Source: Ophioceras dolichostomum (taxonomy: Eukaryota; Ascomycota; Sordariomycetes; Magnaporthales; Ophioceraceae). Taken from it: 58,343 bases of DNA. The first letter of the stretch is position 1; every line of letters starts with the position of its first letter. Location of the stretch: positions 1 to 58,343 of the forward strand of contig PYST01000250.1 in assembly GCA_003049485.1 (NCBI GenBank). The letters run 5' to 3'. The notes under the pieces were generated by a model. The model was given only the letters and a program-made list of their open reading frames with translations, was not told the origin of the DNA and ran no database searches. Made by a program: the position numbers and the translations under genes. This document shows, in pieces, positions 23,359-34,581 of this stretch.

Positions 23359-24420
23359 ATGTCAGCAACAATGCTTCTTACTACTACGGCGCCATCGCCG
23401 CCGAAGATGACCATACCACAACGACAGAAGCTCTACAACATCCCGCACCAGCAGCACTCAGCGTCGTCGTTGTCGTCGCCGTCGCAAAACTACATCGTCT
23501 CGCCCCTCTCGCCGCACTCCCCCTCCACCTCCTCCACAAACACCCGCCCGTCCGTCTTGTCGTCAGGCGCTTTCTCCTCCACCTCCTCCTCCTGCCCACG
23601 ATGCGGCTTCGCCTCGCAGTCCTCTTCGACCGCGACCTCGCCTCTGTTCGCGACCGACCCCTCCCAGTCCCAGTCCCGGACCGAAGCGGACAACAAAGAT
23701 GTCACCGCCCTCGCCGACGCCCGCCGCCAGATCGACGACCTCCAGGCCCAAGTGCGGCTGCTCAACGAGAAGGCCATGGCCGCCGTCGAGAAGTGGGCTG
23801 ACTACGAGGACGAGCTGGTGCGGCTGCGCAAGGAGGTTAGGATATCCCAGGAACAGCAACAGCAGCAACAACAACAGGCGGCAGCAGCAGCAGCAGCAGC
23901 AGCGGCGGAGGCGGCAGCGGCGGCGTCAAGTCTGCCCCCGCAACGCCGCTCCTTCCTCTCCGCCAACGGCGCCGGCGCGCGTCTCTCCGCGCTATGGTCG
24001 CCCAAGTCCGCGCCCAACCTCCTCAAAGACAAAGACTCGCCACTGCCGTCCCCGGCGCTCCAGAGCCAGCACCAACGCGCGCATTCGTCGTCCTCTATGC
24101 CCACAGCCGCGGAAGCAGCAGCAGACCACCAGACGACCGACGAGCTCCTGGTCGCCTTGACGCGCGAGCAGCACCTCCGCCTGACGGCGGAAGAAAAACT
24201 GCGCGCCACGGGGCGCGAGGTCGAGGAGCTGTCGGCGAGCCTGTTCGAGCAGGCGAACGAGATGGTCGCGTCCGAGCGGAGGGCGCGGGCGAGGCTGGAG
24301 GAGAGGATCGAGACGCTGGAGAAGAGGGACGCAGAGAAGAGGAGGAGGCTTGATCGGCTGGAGAGCGCTGTGGGGAGAATTGAGAGGGTTAGGAGGTTGC
24401 TTGATGAGGAGGTGGTTTGA
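23359..24420 (+). CDS. Sec2-type GEF-domain coiled-coil protein
   Basis: A single exon of 353 aa from the ATG at 23359. Residues 1-110 are Ser/Thr/Pro-rich and disordered, with one CPRC pair. A first coiled coil covers about 112-160 (ARRQIDDLQAQVRLLNEKA). A Gln run and an Ala run follow at about 165-190, then a Ser-rich linker. The C-terminal 90 residues form a second long coiled coil with EELSASLFEQANEMVASERR, which I recognise as the Sec2/Rabin GEF signature. In the family this coiled coil opens the Rab GTPase Sec4 nucleotide pocket during polarised exocytosis. This protein ends right after the Sec2 domain, whereas yeast Sec2 continues for several hundred residues, so it is a short Sec2-domain protein and perhaps not the main exocytic GEF. 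Cytosolic or vesicle-associated. Confidence 0.75.
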   Translation: MSATMLLTTTAPSPPKMTIPQRQKLYNIPHQQHSASSLSSPSQNYIVSPLSPHSPSTSSTNTRPSVLSSGAFSSTSSSCPRCGFASQSSSTATSPLFATDPSQSQSRTEADNKDVTALADARRQIDDLQAQVRLLNEKAMAAVEKWADYEDELVRLRKEVRISQEQQQQQQQQAAAAAAAAAAEAAAAASSLPPQRRSFLSANGAGARLSALWSPKSAPNLLKDKDSPLPSPALQSQHQRAHSSSSMPTAAEAAADHQTTDELLVALTREQHLRLTAEEKLRATGREVEELSASLFEQANEMVASERRARARLEERIETLEKRDAEKRRRLDRLESAVGRIERVRRLLDEEVV

Positions 24421-25138
24421 GGTTGAGAGGAGAAGGAAAAAACTCACTGATAATTCTTTGTAACGTTTGGACTAATTTTTTCTTTTGTTCCGGATTGTAC
24501 GATCGAATGGCTGATCTAGATGGATGGATGGATGGGCTTTGCATTCGGTTGGTTTGGGGTTTGCATCTACGGCGGCGCTTGGGACATCGTCGTCACCTAA
24601 AGTCTCTGGGAACGGAAATCTTGGGGGATAGGTAGCGTTTAGAGTTTTGCTCTTCTGGAACTGTGATACCACTGGTAAAGATGCCTTCTGGCTGTATGGC
24701 TAGGTATCTACTTACTACCACACGAGGTGGATGGAACAGGCGGCACATATGGCACATGAAAAGGAGGCGGAAAATGTATTTGTACTGCAGTGTCGCTCTG
24801 AGCCGGGAGGCTCCCATTTTGGTCTACCGTGTACTAATTTTTGGATCTAATTCTGACCGCGCTGCCGATTCCAGACGCTGAATGTCATAGGCCGCTCCGT
24901 GCAGCCCAGAAATTATTCGCTAGATGGAGATGTTGGTCATAGTGAGTGTAGTGGTTGGTAATGCAAGGGCTATTGTAGCTCCCTGGCTGCGTCCGGCCTC
25001 GGACTGTCTGGCATTAGCTGGCTATGTATCGTCTCACGCGAGATCCTTTTCGGTACCTCCCATTTTCTGAGACTTAGGGACGCTTTCATCCCTCGACTGA
25101 GAGGCACCGCCGCCGAAAACAACAATGCAACTTTCATC
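24421..25138. other. Intergenic between convergent genes
   Basis: About 0.7 kb between the Sec2-like stop and the Pus4 stop. A TGGA/GATG run lies near 24520-24535. No gene seen. Confidence 0.5.
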
Positions 25139-26827
25139 CTATGCGGCCGACGCAGCGATGCCTTCCTCCTTAGGCAAGACCTCTGCGGCCGCTGGCGCAT
25201 CCTTCGCAGGCGGCGGTGATGGTCGTCGTCGAGCGGAACCTGGTGACTTCGGGGACGAGGCAGCTTGGTTGTAGATGCTTTCGAAGGGCGGCGGCGCGTG
25301 CTGCTGCTGCTGCTGCTGCTGCTGCGGGGAGTGCGTGATGGAGTACTGGTGCAGGATGCGCTCGACCTGCGGGCCCCAGACATCCTCGCCCTTGGCCAGC
25401 TCGGTGTACTCGACCATCTTGTCATCGTTGAGCGCGTATTCCCCCTGACCCGTGCGCACGAGCTCGGCCATCATGGCGGCGGACCCCACCTTCTCGCCCA
25501 GCTCGTGGCAGAAGGACCGGACGTAGAAGCCGGAGCTCACGGTCATGCGCACTCGGCAAGCCGCGGGGCCCTTGCCCTCCCATGGCGGGGGCGCGTTTGG
25601 GTCCGGGGGAGGTGGGATGAGGTCGGAGCCTTTGCCCTTGGGCGGTTTCGGGGTGGAGGCTACAGGGGGTGTGCTGGGCATGTCGCTGAGTGCGCCGGAC
25701 ATAAGCGCCTCGACTTCCTCGCCCTCCGGTTCGTTTTCGGGCTCTTTGTTTTGCAGCCGGCCTGACCGCTTGCGGGGTAGGCTGGTGGTAGCCAAGGCTT
25801 CCTGGGCCTTGCGCTTGCCGAGAACCTGCTTCTTGTTGTCGTAGACGACGCGGTCATACCGCTCCTCAAGTTCCCGATGGAAAGACTGGTGGTCGTCGGC
25901 AGCGGCGGCGGCGCTCGCGCCCTCCTCTTCGGGCTCCTGCTGCTGTTCCTGCTCCTGCGCCTGCTCTGGCGCCTTGCCGCTGATCTGTTCGTGCTCTGTT
26001 TTCCACACGCGCTCGGCCAGCGACTTCTCGGCGGCGCCAGCCTCCTCTGTGGGCCAGCGGTGTGTGTGCTCGCCCGGCTCCAGCCACTCGACGAGCTCCA
26101 GAGACGAGACGTCGACCTCTCGCGTCTCTATCTCACGCGGGACAGGCAGCCCCTCGCGCGCGTACTCGTACAATGGCTTGCCGTTCATCTTGAGCGCGCT
26201 GTATAGCGGGGGCATCTGCTGGTACTTGCCGCGGAACCCGGCGAGGGCGGCCTCGACGGCTTCTCTAGTGATGTGCTCGTAAGGACGGCGCGTGAGGATG
26301 CGGCCCACGCGGTCGTACGTGTCGGTCGAGGCGCCGAAGACCACCACGGCCTCGTACGCCTTAGTGCAATTGCCCTGGAAGTCGTTAAGCGCCTTAGTGG
26401 CCTTACCAACGCCGAGGATCAGGACGCCCGTGGCAAGCGGGTCCAGCGTGCCGCCGTGCCCGATCTTAACACGGATATCGCGCTTAGCTCTGCTCCGTCG
26501 CCGCTGCTGTGTGCCGGATTCGGCCTTTCGGTCCGCCAGCTCTTGCTGGATCATCGGCTGGAAGAGACGGGATGGGTTGAAGTAGGTCTGGCAGTCGCGG
26601 ATCACCTGCGCCGAGGACATACCCATTGGCTTGTTGACGGCTGCGGAGAGGGAGCAACACAGAGCACAGGAGATGTTAGCGAGGCCTGACGTCAAAGTAC
26701 GGAAGCAATTGTCGCGTATAATAGCTGGGAGGAGGCTCTGCTGCAGGTGGGGGGGCGAACCGAAGAGGCCGTCAAGGCTGGTGTACGTGACCATCTTGGC
26801 GGCGAGCTTGAACACCGAGGACTTCAT
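25139..26827 (-). CDS. pus4: tRNA pseudouridine-55 synthase Pus4 (TruB family)
   Basis: Two exons (26827-26761, 26640-25139) give 522 aa. The 120-bp intron has no in-frame stop, so the frame also reads through it, but it has a CTAAC branch site, a pyrimidine tract and GCAG; splicing restores the family start LDGLFAVNKPMGMSSAQVIR. The donor GTTCGC is unusual. The catalytic Asp is in KIGHGGTLDPLATGVLILG (about residue 89), and TKAYEAVVVFG and YSALKMNGKPLYEYAR are further TruB motifs. The later GFYVRSFCHELG matches the TruB C-terminal part. Large Gln/Glu/Ala-rich inserts separate the motifs, and a poly-Gln (CTG run on the plus strand, about 25301-25325) lies near the C-terminus. The enzyme makes pseudouridine 55 in the T-loop of cytosolic and mitochondrial tRNAs. 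The basic start could allow mitochondrial import. Confidence 0.88.
   Translation of the reverse strand: MKSSVFKLAAKMVTYTSLDGLFGSPPHLQQSLLPAIIRDNCFRTLTSGLANISCALCCSLSAAVNKPMGMSSAQVIRDCQTYFNPSRLFQPMIQQELADRKAESGTQQRRRSRAKRDIRVKIGHGGTLDPLATGVLILGVGKATKALNDFQGNCTKAYEAVVVFGASTDTYDRVGRILTRRPYEHITREAVEAALAGFRGKYQQMPPLYSALKMNGKPLYEYAREGLPVPREIETREVDVSSLELVEWLEPGEHTHRWPTEEAGAAEKSLAERVWKTEHEQISGKAPEQAQEQEQQQEPEEEGASAAAAADDHQSFHRELEERYDRVVYDNKKQVLGKRKAQEALATTSLPRKRSGRLQNKEPENEPEGEEVEALMSGALSDMPSTPPVASTPKPPKGKGSDLIPPPPDPNAPPPWEGKGPAACRVRMTVSSGFYVRSFCHELGEKVGSAAMMAELVRTGQGEYALNDDKMVEYTELAKGEDVWGPQVERILHQYSITHSPQQQQQQQQHAPPPFESIYNQAASSPKSPGSARRRPSPPPAKDAPAAAEVLPKEEGIAASAA
25301..25325. repeat. CTG/CAG run in pus4
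   Basis: A run of eight CTG units on the plus strand encodes a poly-Gln stretch near the Pus4 C-terminus, outside the catalytic domain. Confidence 0.85.
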
Positions 26828-27797
26828 CAGCGTGTTTGGCGGGGAGGGAGGAGGTACAAGCAAGACACAATTCGGCCGAGGAGGAACAAGGCGTAGAATT
26901 CATTCGTTGGGTTGGATCGAGTGCGCAGTTTGGACAGGATCGCGGCTGTACTAGCGAGCTGGGGAGCAAAAGCAGAAGGCTGGAGAGTGAATGCTTGAGT
27001 TGCTGGAACCTTTTTTTTTCTGCCGCCAGCGAGGATGTTACGGTCCTCGACCGCCTGGAGATTTGTGGTGCAGTGGGTCTCATACCCTGGAGTGAGCCGC
27101 TACTACGCTTCAATTGGGTGCGGGGTCGCTAGAGCACCTGAGTGAACACTGCTGTGTACTCCTGGGTCCCTATATCCCTCGTTTTGTTCATCTGAGAGTG
27201 ACGCCTACAACACAGGACGCAAAGCACGTTGAGGGCTTGACTGATATGTCCGGCTTCGGACAGATCGTACCTGCCTCTCGGCAAGCTGTGGTGCTGGTCG
27301 TTTGCAGCTTCCTCCATCTCGCCTGTTGGTGAAGTCACTTTCCAGCCAAAGCTCCAGCCCCACATCAATCCCGGTCCCGCCTTCATCTCTCACGCGTAAA
27401 TGCAAACGCGGCGACGAGACAACCGACATCTACCACTCCGTTAGCGATTGAACTATCTTAACTATCTTTCGAGAGTTCTGTGCCTAGTGGTCTATTTCTC
27501 CTTAGGAGGCGACATCCGTTTCTTTCTCCTGCCCTCGGCGCTCATACGTTCCGCCTGGTACCGCCTACTCTCCTCAAGGGAGCCTCGAACTGCTGTGTGC
27601 CTTCGTGTCTAGGTAGTAAACCTACCTGTCATCAGCCTTTCATAACCCTTGTCTTCTGGCTAAAAAAGCAGGAGACTGGTTTTAGCATTCACATATTGGC
27701 TGTTTAACCTATCTCACCGACTTGTTCAGAGTATCCTCGAGACTGCCTAACTCTTACCTGTTTCTGGGATCAGCAGGCCGGCCTCTCGCCCACCGAA
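26828..27797. other. Shared divergent promoter of pus4 and the RFTS-like gene
   Basis: About 0.97 kb between two start codons pointing away from each other. It must hold both promoters. A pyrimidine-rich tract lies near 27480-27560, and CTAGGTAGTAAACCTACC near 27610-27630 belongs to the dispersed ACCTAGGT family. Confidence 0.55.
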
Positions 27798-30249
27798 ATG
27801 GAGGGAAGGCCGCGCAGGTCGGTTGGCAGGCTACAGCGGGCCAAGTACCGAAAGGAGGGCCTGGTTTTGCGTCCTGCCTCCCCGGACGCTGAACTTCCCG
27901 AGTTTGTGTTAGAAGAAGCCGCGGTTTACAAGAAGGATGGAGTGACCCTGGCTAATCCACTTGAAGTCAGTCTGAAAGGCCCATTTGTGATCAGAGGAAA
28001 GCTGGTGATCGATACCGATGAAGCAGCAGCAAGACGTAAGTTCCCGACCTGCCTTTAGTCTCTTTTTCAACTCCTCTTCACGTCCTCGTTCGCCATTTTC
28101 GTTTTTTGCCTTAGAACGCTAACCCCTGATGCTGACGGTGCCTGTTAACCAGTCGTCACTCCCGGAGTTAAGGTTGCCTATATCGAGGTGTCTGAATGCT
28201 CTTCCTACTCTATTGGCGTAGGACCAGCACCGACGCTCTGGATATTGGCCGAAGCTGGGTGGATGGACGTTCGACCGTCTCCCCAATTTCGGAACATCTA
28301 CGACAAAGTTCTTGAAGCTATCACACTCTATTACGAGATTATGGACGCCTATACAGAAATTGCCGGCTACAAGTACGGCGAAAAATTGAAGAAGAGGCAG
28401 AGACATATTATGCTCAACGCTCCATTGGACGAGGTCTTCTTCAGGTACGCTGTTGGCGCTGGCGACGCCGTGTTGCGCAGCGAGGTTGAACACCGCTGTG
28501 ACGACCATGCCTTGTTCCTTCTGGACCATTTCCCCAAGGCGACCGAACTCGACTGGCCCGCTACGAGCTTTTACCACTGGATCCATGGAAGGCATCGCGA
28601 TCTCCAGGCAAAGCTGGACAAGGCTGCCGCTCAACAGAAGGCCAAGGTGGAGGCTCTGCAAGCTGTCCAAGCCCGAGACGCCCGGACAATCGAGGTAACC
28701 GAGGCCGACAAGCGCCAGAGGGCAGAAGACCTACGCCAGGACAGAATGGAAGTAGAAGGAAGAGGAGAAGTAGACGAGGGGGAGGAGGAGGATGGTGATG
28801 ATGAAGACGAAGAGGTTGAGGGCGAGGATGGCCAGGACGAAAGCGAAGGTGATGAAGAGGAAGAGGACCCGATTCGGCCGATGGCCACCCAGCGACGATC
28901 CACTCGTGAAACGGGCGATATGTCCATGCACGACGCACCACCATCAAGCCGCGAACTACCCGTCAGGTCAGGCCCAATCCTAGCACCGCAGCGACCGCCT
29001 CCAGCTGCTGCTCCTGTCGGAACGCCGCCCGTAACCACCGACCCTTCTTCCGACTCCGTCCTGTCGAGTTTGATCGAGTTACTGAACGAAATCGCGGCCG
29101 AAAACGGCGGACCGGAAAAGTGCTCACACAAAACTCTCCGTGGCAAGATGTACTTCATGTGCAAGATAATCAACTACGAAACCCCGCTCCTCATGTTCCG
29201 CTGGTTCGCGCCTGACCTGCTTCGCGACCTCGATACGCGATGGCAACGCGGCCCATTTTGCGCGTGGCTCAGGGGAAAGGCCAAGGATGGGTTTACGCCG
29301 GAGGAACTCGCGCTCGTCAAGCCCGCCGAGTTCCCCGCCCGGCTGCTACGCCGCGCGAAGAAGGCCGACATACTGGCCAACGCCGCCCAGAGTCAGATTG
29401 AGCGTGAACATAGACGACAAAGCGGCACCCCCACTACCGCCGCCGGCCCCCGCGCCCCGGATCCCCGCCGACAATACGCGGGCAAGGCCGCGGGCCTCCG
29501 CCTAGCTGGGGGCACCACTGCGAGGAAACGGCCGCACAACGAGCTCGGCGATGACGACGACGAGGATGAGGATTACGAAGTCCACGGCTACGGCGGTGGC
29601 GCCGAGGGCCCCGCCAGCAGCAGCAGTAGTCGCCATCGCGCGCAGCAACAGCAGCAGCCCCCGCCCTCACATTCTCGCATGTCAACTGACGTCGACGACG
29701 ACGACGACGAGTCAGACGATGATTCTGAAGAGGAAGATGACACTAACCAAGGAGGAGGTGCCGGCAAGGTCGTGCTGCGCTCGTACCCGCTACAGTCGGA
29801 CAAGCCTACCGGTCCCCGTGGCATGTGGACATGCGCCGCCGAGGGCTGCGGCTTTGTCGTGCGTTCTGCGAACGAGGAGCCCCAGCGCGAGAAGGTGTGG
29901 GGGCATATCCGAAGCCACGGCACGGCGGGGACGAGCACGTTGCTTGCGCAGGCTCAGGATGAGGGGAGGAGGCATGGTGTGTCGATCCAGTGAGTTATTT
30001 CCCGTCCGATCAATATCTCTATTCTGCCACTCTGCTCACTTTGCACACAGACCTCTTCATCCCGCCATTAGCCCCATTCCGTCCACATCTGTACCATCAT
30101 TGCCTATGTACGTTCCTGGGTCTAACCGAAATGCTTTGCGCGTGGTACGTAGGAACCTCTTGGACAGGATCATGAGCGAGGCGGATAAGAAGAAGCCGTC
30201 GAAGCGGCAGGTTCCAGAGGGGGTCAAGAGGGTGAATCTTGGATGGTGA
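27798..30249 (+). CDS. DNMT1-RFD (RFTS)-like protein with C2H2-type finger
   Basis: Three exons (27798-28035, 28153-29989, 30153-30249) give 723 aa; introns are 117 bp (GTAAGT, AACCAG) and 163 bp (GTGAGT, CTAAC branch, GTAG). Residues about 30-150 look like the replication-foci-targeting (RFTS) domain of DNMT1-type methyltransferases: LPEFVLEEAAVYKKDGVTLA, KGPFVIRGKLVI, then PTLWILAEAGWMDVRPSPQF. A helical part with WPATSFYHWIHGRHRDLQAK follows. The middle is highly acidic and disordered. The end has a CX4C...HX3H finger at about residues 640-668 (WTCAAEGCGF, GHIRSHG) and a basic tail. No methyltransferase catalytic motifs are present. RFTS domains bind chromatin or ubiquitinated histone H3; fission yeast Raf2 is a non-catalytic RFTS protein of a heterochromatin complex. 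A nuclear, chromatin-linked role is inferred. Confidence 0.62.
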
Positions 30250-31792
30250 TGGTGTCCATTGCCAGGCATTCGCTTTTTCTGGGCCGTGCCGCATCTTATC
30301 TTGCCTCTTCTCTTCTATTCTTTTCCCTCCTTCAAGTCTTTGCCCCGGAGTGCCCTCTTAGTTAACCCCTGGGCCCCTGGATGATGGCGGTGTTCTGGCC
30401 GACAGAAGAAAGGACCTACATTTGCAGTATCCCGTCGACCCTTGCAGTTTGAGCGGTGGAATTCATCGACTTTCTTGTTTCTCATAGTTGTTGATTTACG
30501 TAGCATCCGTATACGAGAGAACTCGTTATCACGCTCCATTATCACGTTCACGACGTAGTCAACCCTGATATCTGCCGTTGCCATTCTCAAAGGCCTCGTG
30601 AGTCCAGCTCCAGCAAGTCTCGTTCTCTTCGCGTGGGATCTGTGGATCTGTCAAGGATCGGCAGGTCAGCCGCGTGGGGCCGGCCTCCACCTGCCGAACT
30701 CTTCAAACAGATGAGGCTCCAGCCACACACCTCATCCAAGCGCCACAGAGTCCATGGCAAAGCCCTGGGATTTTTCTATTTTGTGGGTCCAATTTTTAGG
30801 ATCGGCGGCTCGTGCTCTGCGGACGCGAGAGCTCTGGTGCTTGGGTGCTGCTGGCTGCTACGACTGACGTCTGGTGCTTCCCTGCCAGCGGAGACCTCCT
30901 GCCTGACCTTGCCTGACCTGGCAACTTCCCTTCTCTCCTGCTTCTCCCCCAACCCACCTTGGTTGGAGCCAGCGGTGTCTTGTCATTTGAAACTTTGGGT
31001 TTGGGGCCGGGAAGTTGTGCGGCGCCCTCTCCTTCTTTTGTTGATTTTTTGATGACAAGCTCCGAGTCACTCCTTCCGTTGATAGGTCTTCGTCTCCCCT
31101 CCCTTGCGCGTCCGTCGCTCCTACCGTCCTCGACTTGATTCCGCCTTTTTTTGCGGGACCTTTTCGACAGCTTCGGAAGGCGCTTGCGCTCGTGCGAATC
31201 CCGTTTGCTAGTCGCGACTGCCCTTTTTTCTGCCCCTGTAGCCCCTCTCCTTCCTCCGCCGCCGGGTGAATTTCGAGGTTGTGGAGGGTAGGTGCGGCCT
31301 GGCGCGTCGCTTCTTGAACCAGCATCCGTCATTCCTGCCTGCCGTGGTGCTGTCAAAATGACTTGTAAGTAACGGTGAATAGGAATGGAACCTGCCGCCT
31401 CCCGAACCCGCCCTGGCACATGTGTCTCGTCAACTGCGGGTTGGCTCCTCTTTCCCATCCCCCCTCCCAATGGTCCCAGCGCCGCCGTTTGCCGTTGTCT
31501 ATCTTTCCTTTCTCCTCTGTGTCTATCCTCGGCGCTCCACCTTCCACCACCACAGCTTCTCTTCCCTCCCCATTGGTCTTTGTTGAGGCCAACTGTTGCG
31601 TTGCGCGACAGCCTGACGTGCTCCGCCGTTTGCCTGTCACCCCATGATACTCTAAACACCAGGTCCTCTCCCTGTCGACCTTCGAACTTGGGCTTCAACT
31701 GTAGTTATCCGCGTCTCGCCATCGCGAACCTCTCCTTACTCTTCGCTCCCCGAACCATTCCACCGCATCCCTGATCGATCGCCGTGCGCAAT
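30250..31792. other. Intergenic, Mkt1 promoter and long 5' region
   Basis: About 1.5 kb, pyrimidine-rich on the plus strand from 30890 to 31780 with many CTCC/TTCC runs, as often seen ahead of strongly transcribed fungal genes. A 300-codon minus-strand frame covers 30796-31698 but starts at TTG and merely mirrors this composition. No gene called. Confidence 0.5.
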
Positions 31793-34581
31793 ATGACTGC
31801 CCCATTGACCGCCCAGGCTTGGGCTGGAACGCCCTTCTTTCCTCCTCCCGCGACATTCGACATGGGGACGCTGGACTCGATCGACGGCTATGGCCAAACA
31901 GCCGCAACTGACATGATTTCTTCGAATGACACAGCCTGTTTGGTCGAGGACGATTATATCAACTCCCAGGCGACGTGAGTCCTCCTCCCCCCCGGCCCTA
32001 CGAAGCCTCGTCTTGCTCCGTCTAACCCCGTCCACGGTTGCTGACCTCCAACCCCTTACTCTCCCCTACAGACACCATGACATCTCCGAGATTCAGGACT
32101 GCGCTATCGCGGTCGACGCGACCTACTACCTCCAGCGCATGTTGACGATCGCGCCGAGCCGCGAGCCGCTTCTGACTGCCCTGGGCGGTCTCACGGGTAT
32201 CCAAAACCACATCGAGCACGACCTGGACCAGTGGGAGACACTGAAGATCACCCCTTTTTTCGTGTTCGACGGCCAGCCCATCTCAGGACAAGAGGAAGTC
32301 TTCGTCTCGCGCGGCCGCCGTGCGATCGAGAAGTCGAACCATGCCTGGGGCCTCTACGTGAGCGGACACGCTCAAGAGGCGGTAGAGTCATTCGGTGACC
32401 ACAACGGTGCGGAGAAGCCTCCCCGGACCCATTCGTTCTGGTTCGAGCCGGACGGCGACGTGCGAGTCGTGCGAAGCAGATATTGACGATGTCGGTCGAA
32501 CAGGAGCGTACCAGATCCAGAAGCTGTACCCGATGCTGCAGGCGATTCTGAAACAGCGCAACCTGCACTTCTTAGTACCACCACACAATGCTGCGGCCCA
32601 GGTCAGTTAGGCTTCGTCCGCTATCATTGCCACTGCTGCCGAAGATGAGCGAGCTGGGCTGTATGGGGACCCTTGGTCCGTTGCCACCGTACTGACAATA
32701 CTGTCGGCAACAACGGCTAGATCGCGTACTTTGACATGATCGACTCGGACCAGTGCGGTGGCATCATGGGCCCGCAGGAGCTGCTGCTCTATCCCATCCA
32801 CGACTGCGTGATCCGCTCGATGGACTGGGAGAACGGCACAGTGACAGCCATCTCGAAGAAGCAGCTGATCAAGAGTCTCCAAGTCAGCGAGAACACATTC
32901 ATCGACGGCCTCTTGATGGTAGGCACATCCTTCCTCCCACCATTCCCGCCCATGCTGGACGGCACTCTTCACCCTGTTAGGCGCCAGACCATTGTAAACG
33001 CCCTCAGCATGCTGCGGTCGTCGGACAAGCAGGTGTCGCAGGTGTGCAACACGTTCAACGAGGTTCTGAAGGCGCAAGATCCAGCCTGGCTGGACAAGTA
33101 CTTCAAGGCCAGGATGGCTGTCCAGCACTTCATCTACATCGCAGAGAGCGGCGAGGTTAAGGTTCACGACTTCGAGCATCTCACCGGTGACAACCATGAG
33201 TACCTCGGTCTGCAGCTGCCGTCAGAGCTGTACCACTATCTCAACGTCGGCCTGATCGGGCCGCGCGTGCTTAGCTGGATAACACACAGCAAAATCATGA
33301 TGTTGCCCACCGTCGACGGTCAGGTGTCTGACGAGTACCGCAAGCTCGTCACCTCCCAGCTGGTGCCCGTCAAGGAGACCACACTCGGCCTGCTGATCCC
33401 GCGGCTGAATAGGGGTATCCAGCACCGCGAGGTCAAGATGCGGGTGTGGTTTGACGAGAAGTTCTCGCACACGCTGAACTACCGCAACATGCCGGTGTTG
33501 CCCAGCGATCGCGCGGCTACCTGGGCTATCACGGACGAGAAGCTGCGCACGCACTTCCCGCGCCTGGAGTCCGGCACTATCGCGTTTGAGGTGCTGGCGC
33601 TGCACAACCCGGGCTTCGTCAAGGCCACCGTTACCAAGGAGCGCATCAAGGTCGAGTCGCTCGACTCGTCGGACGTGATCGTGAGCGTGGCCATCTGGCG
33701 CATGCTTCACCTTCGGGGCTACCTTACGGATAGCCACGAGCTTTCTCCTTGGGGACAGGCCCTAGCGCTAGCCATTGCGGAGGTGGAGCCGACGGTCCGC
33801 AAGTACCCGGAGTTCCCGGGACTCTACGAGGCTCTCCTGGTCGCGTTCGAGCTGGTGCGGTACGGTGTGCTGCACACCAGACACACGGCCGAGGAGACCC
33901 ACGGCCTGCCGCTGAACGGTACCGATGACGACAGGGGCAGTCTGCTTCTGCTCAGCCGGGTTGCGACGCTGCTCAAGCTTCGGCACAACCCGAACGGCTA
34001 CACCGGTCCGCTGAACAAGACGTTGCTGGTGTTCCAGTCGGTGGCATCGACCGTGCGGGACGCGGACAGGGACCTCATTGATGCGATTGTGGCATCCCTG
34101 TTCATGCACGCGCAGGCGAAGCGGGAGAGAGAGGATTTGTGGCAGATTAGCAACCGGTAAGATTTTGCTCTCTCCTCCCTTTGTTTTCCTTTGTATTCAA
34201 TCAGCCAGGTCTCCATCCTCGGGCAGTCCTCATGCACCAGCCACCCGTCCATCAATAGACGCTTCGGCTAACGATGCCCGTACGTACGTCCCCAGCCTGC
34301 CTTTCCTCAACGGGCCGGACATCGCATTTGGCATCGCCATCAAGACCCTCCTCGACGAGGTAGTGGTCGGCGAGGCGGACGACATGCGCCAGTCCCGCAT
34401 CGACAGTTTCCCACCTACGTTCCTGCCGCACGCGTCGCACTTCCGGGAAGACCTGGAAATCTTCTACTCCTTCTTCGAAGCGCTCGCGACGGGCATCAAG
34501 GCCCTTCCTGATGGCGAGATGCGCGCGGCGGACAAAGCGATCTGGGAGACGGCCACCAAGTACCTGGAGCTGCGGCGGTAG
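31793..34581 (+). CDS. mkt1: Mkt1-like post-transcriptional regulator (XPG-like fold)
   Basis: Five exons (31793-31974, 32072-32406, 32504-32601, 32721-34156, 34296-34581) give 778 aa, close to yeast Mkt1 (about 830). Introns are 97, 97, 119 and 139 bp; all phases agree, and the last acceptor (CCCCAG) has a GGCTAAC branch site. The XPG N-region starts near HHDISEIQDCAIAVDATYYL. The XPG-I-like part spans the third intron: VPPHNAAAQ joins IAYFDMIDSDQCGGIMGPQE. The rest is the Mkt1 central and C-terminal region, including LPFLNGPDIAFGIAIKTLLD in the last exon. Mkt1 lacks proven nuclease activity; in yeast it binds Pbp1 (ataxin-2) and tunes translation or stability of specific mRNAs, acting in the cytoplasm. 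Many acidic XPG catalytic residues are not obvious here, in line with that. Confidence 0.88.

Noticed and set aside
30796..31698. 300-codon minus-strand frame upstream of mkt1
   Set aside because: It starts at TTG and its Arg/Gly/Lys-rich content only reflects a pyrimidine-rich 5' region.
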